This document shows, in pieces, positions 14,645-16,815 of a stretch of DNA of 16,815 nucleotides; positions within the stretch are counted from its first letter, which is position 1, and every line of letters starts with the position of its first letter. Below the pieces are notes generated by a model, which did no database searches, had not been told where the DNA came from, and saw nothing but the letters and a program-made list of their open reading frames with translations. Both the position numbers and the translations under genes were made by a program. The stretch covers positions 1 to 16,815 of the forward strand of contig CAKUWM010000028.1 in assembly GCA_934699305.1 (NCBI GenBank), in the 5' to 3' direction. Source of the stretch: an uncultured Saprospiraceae bacterium. GTDB taxonomy: Bacteria; Bacteroidota; Bacteroidia; Chitinophagales; Saprospiraceae.

Positions 14645-16147
14645 ATGTTGGGTAATTATCATTCTCTTTTATCACCTTATGCTATTCTTGCTATCATCGG
14701 TATATATTTCAGTGTTTTGATAGCCATTTCGTATTTCACCGGAAAAAACTCAAGCAATAGTAAATTCTTCTTGGCAGGTAGAAATGCGCCCTGGATATTA
14801 GTATCCATAGGGATGATAGGTGCATCATTGTCCGGAGTAACATTTATCAGTGTGCCGGGAAAAGTTGGTGTTGACGGCCCCAATAAATTTTTCTCCTATC
14901 TTCAATTTGTCATGGGTAACCTTGCCGGTTATCTTGTCATCGGTTCCGTCTTGTTACCTCTATATTACAAACATAATCTGACATCAATATACGGATATTT
15001 GGAGAAAAGGTTAGGTTTTTCATCTTATAAGACCGGAGCTACTTTCTTCCTGATAAGCCGTGGTGTGGGCTCAGCATTACGACTTTACCTTGCAGCCATC
15101 GTGTTGCACAATTTCTGTACAGCTCCATTGGGACTTCCTTTCGGAGCAACTGTTTTCCTGACAATAGGTTTGATCTATTTATATACAGCGAAAGGTGGAA
15201 TTAACACTATACTATACACGGATGTACTGTTGACTTTTAGTATGTTAAGCGCCTTAGTAATGTGTATTGTTATCATAAGTAAGTCTCTTGGAAACAATGT
15301 AATAGAAATGGCGAATCAGGTGTATCACAGTGAATACAGTCAAATCTTCTTTTTTCAAGATGGCTGGTCTGACCCTAATAATTTCTTCAAACAATTCTTG
15401 AGTGGTGCATTGATTGCCATCGTTATGACCGGTCTGGATCAGGATATGATGCAAAAAAACCTATCCTGTCGTACGCTGAAAGATTCTCAAAAAAATATGT
15501 TTATCTTTTGCATTAACCTCGTCATTGTCGTCACTTTATTCCTGACCCTCGGTGCCTCGCTTTATCTTTATGCAGCTAAACAAAATATCCCCTTACCGGA
15601 ATTATCTGACGAGCTTTTCCCTATGTTGGCTATGCAATATCTTGGTGTCACAGTATGTGTTTTATTTTTTGTGGGGCTTATAGCAAGTACTTACTCAAGC
15701 TCTGACTCAGCATTGACGGCACTTACAACGTCCATCTGTATTGACTTTCTCGACATAGAAAAAAAGAATTATCCGGAAAGAAAAAACAAAAGGATTAGAG
15801 CAATGGTACATCTCAGTATATCTGTTGTACTTTTTATGGTCATCATGGTGTTCTATTACACCAACAACAGTGCAGTCATCAATCTTGTCTTTAAAATAGC
15901 CGGATTGACTTATGGACCATTGCTAGGCTTGTTTGCATTTGCCATTTTTACCAAGCATATTCCCAATAACAAGTGGGTTCCCTGGATATGCATTATTTGT
16001 CCATTAGTTACTTGGGCTATCGACTATAACTCAGAGTGGTTGTTCGGCGGATTTCAATTCGGATTCCTGACTTTAGCGCTCAATGGACTTTTAATCTTTA
16101 TTGGACTTAGAATTGTTTCAATTGGAAAAGTAAGCCATTCCATATAA
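14645..16147 (+). CDS. Sodium:solute symporter family transporter
   Basis: The 500-residue integral membrane protein fits the SSS family, with about 13 hydrophobic segments. Family marks are FFLAGRNAPW (41-50), GASLSGVTFISVPG (59-72, the broken first core helix), AKGGINTILYTD (182-193), TGLDQDMMQKNL (262-273) and GLIASTYSSSDSALTALTTS (344-363), whose Ser/Thr cluster corresponds to the Na+ site in the eighth core helix. The substrate cannot be inferred; SSS members carry sugars, proline, pantothenate, sialic acid and others. The start is the first ATG and gives a short outside segment before the first helix. The TAA stop overlaps the ATG of the helicase gene by one base (TAATG), which points to translational coupling. 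Confidence 0.93.
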   Translation: MLGNYHSLLSPYAILAIIGIYFSVLIAISYFTGKNSSNSKFFLAGRNAPWILVSIGMIGASLSGVTFISVPGKVGVDGPNKFFSYLQFVMGNLAGYLVIGSVLLPLYYKHNLTSIYGYLEKRLGFSSYKTGATFFLISRGVGSALRLYLAAIVLHNFCTAPLGLPFGATVFLTIGLIYLYTAKGGINTILYTDVLLTFSMLSALVMCIVIISKSLGNNVIEMANQVYHSEYSQIFFFQDGWSDPNNFFKQFLSGALIAIVMTGLDQDMMQKNLSCRTLKDSQKNMFIFCINLVIVVTLFLTLGASLYLYAAKQNIPLPELSDELFPMLAMQYLGVTVCVLFFVGLIASTYSSSDSALTALTTSICIDFLDIEKKNYPERKNKRIRAMVHLSISVVLFMVIMVFYYTNNSAVINLVFKIAGLTYGPLLGLFAFAIFTKHIPNNKWVPWICIICPLVTWAIDYNSEWLFGGFQFGFLTLALNGLLIFIGLRIVSIGKVSHSI

Positions 16148-16815
16148 TGGAAAAAATATTCAAATTATCACGAGAATTTATTGATTGCTTAGATGAAATA
16201 GAGTATAGTAGTGAGCACCTCTTTATTACAGGCAAAGCCGGTACAGGTAAATCCACCTTGCTCGACTTATTCCGGCGCTCTACCACCAAAAACATTGTTA
16301 TCCTTGCACCGACAGGCATCGCTGCCCTAAAAGTCCATGGACAAACCATCCACAGTTTTTTCAAATTTCCGCCTCGCCTAATACTTCCCGCTGATATAAA
16401 ATATACACCTGCATTAAAAAGAATTGCCAACAAGCTGGAAATTTTGATCTTGGACGAAATATCCATGGTTCGGGCTGACATTTTAGACGGAATCAACAGA
16501 ATTCTTCAGCTGCATCGAAATAATGACAAGCCATTTGGAGGTGTCCGTCTTGTTGCTTTTGGTGATATATACCAGCTTCCACCCATTGTTAGTAGCGTTG
16601 AAGAAAAGCATTTTTTTCAAAATAATTATTCCTCTGCCTATTTCTTTGCCTCTGAAATATGGCAACAATTGCACAACATGAGATATATCAATCTCTCCAC
16701 GGTATATCGCCAAACTGACCGATCTTTTATCCGGCTATTAGATGAGATAAGAATGGGAGACATTGACTACGACTCTCTCGCATCATTAAATGAAAATGTT
16801 CAACCGGATTTTGAC
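16147..16815 (+). CDS. PIF1/RecD-like helicase, 3' end outside the window
   Basis: The open frame begins at the ATG overlapping the symporter stop codon and stays open to the right edge, giving the first 223 residues. Superfamily 1B helicase motifs are in order: Walker A GKAGTGKST (29-37), motif Ia APTGIAALKVHGQTIHSFF (54-72), Walker B LDEISMVR (102-109), motif III FGDIYQLPP (138-146) and motif IV start VYRQTD (186-191). The APTGIAA and TIHSFF wording is typical of PIF1-like proteins, which unwind DNA 5' to 3' and help with structured DNA and replication. The C-terminal helicase domain and any accessory domain are beyond the window. Two open frames on the opposite strand here are shadows. Confidence 0.93.
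   Translation, partial: MEKIFKLSREFIDCLDEIEYSSEHLFITGKAGTGKSTLLDLFRRSTTKNIVILAPTGIAALKVHGQTIHSFFKFPPRLILPADIKYTPALKRIANKLEILILDEISMVRADILDGINRILQLHRNNDKPFGGVRLVAFGDIYQLPPIVSSVEEKHFFQNNYSSAYFFASEIWQQLHNMRYINLSTVYRQTDRSFIRLLDEIRMGDIDYDSLASLNENVQPDFD

Noticed and set aside
16107..16713. Two minus-strand open frames near the right edge
   Set aside because: They are antisense to the helicase gene, whose plus-strand frame is open to the window edge and carries ordered helicase motifs.

Overview
The window looks like a chromosomal housekeeping segment of a Bacteroidota bacterium. The evidence is the low GC content, poor Shine-Dalgarno sequences, candidate -7 boxes of the TAnnTTTG type, outer-membrane beta-barrels paired with long TPR proteins, bacillithiol synthesis (bshC), and the acidic 73-residue DUF2795-type protein that follows queA. 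I cannot place it below phylum with confidence. No mobile element, CRISPR array, tRNA, rRNA or phage signature is visible.

Layout. Positions 2-4527 (+) hold a TPR protein of at least 926 residues, cut at the left edge, followed by a 555-residue plug-less outer-membrane barrel. Positions 4528-4748 have no gene but several dyads. Positions 4749-5116 (-) encode RNase P RNA, recognised from its conserved core blocks and a 10-bp P1 helix; positions 5217-5939 (-) are dapB. Positions 6193-7044 (+) are accD. Converging on it are bshC (7166-8752, -) and, upstream of bshC on the same strand, a BtuB-sized TonB-dependent receptor (8865-10760, -). Positions 11062-12126 (+) are queA, then a small acidic protein (12164-12385) closed by a good intrinsic terminator. 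Positions 12437-14423 (+) form a compact cmk-marC-upp cluster. Positions 14645-16147 (+) encode a sodium:solute symporter whose stop codon overlaps the start codon of a PIF1/RecD-like helicase running off the right edge.

The genes cover unrelated core functions: diaminopimelate/lysine synthesis (dapB), the committed step of fatty-acid synthesis (accD), tRNA 5' maturation (rnpB), queuosine modification of tRNA (queA), pyrimidine nucleotide salvage and phosphorylation (cmk, upp), low-molecular-weight thiol synthesis (bshC), and envelope transport (two barrels, MarC, the symporter).

I see no clear new multi-gene system. The points most worth following are the TPR/plug-less-barrel pair, the highly acidic DUF2795-type protein, the structured spacer beside rnpB, the terminator placed just before the TTG start of cmk, a possibly leaderless TonB-receptor mRNA, and the one-base overlap of the symporter and helicase genes.
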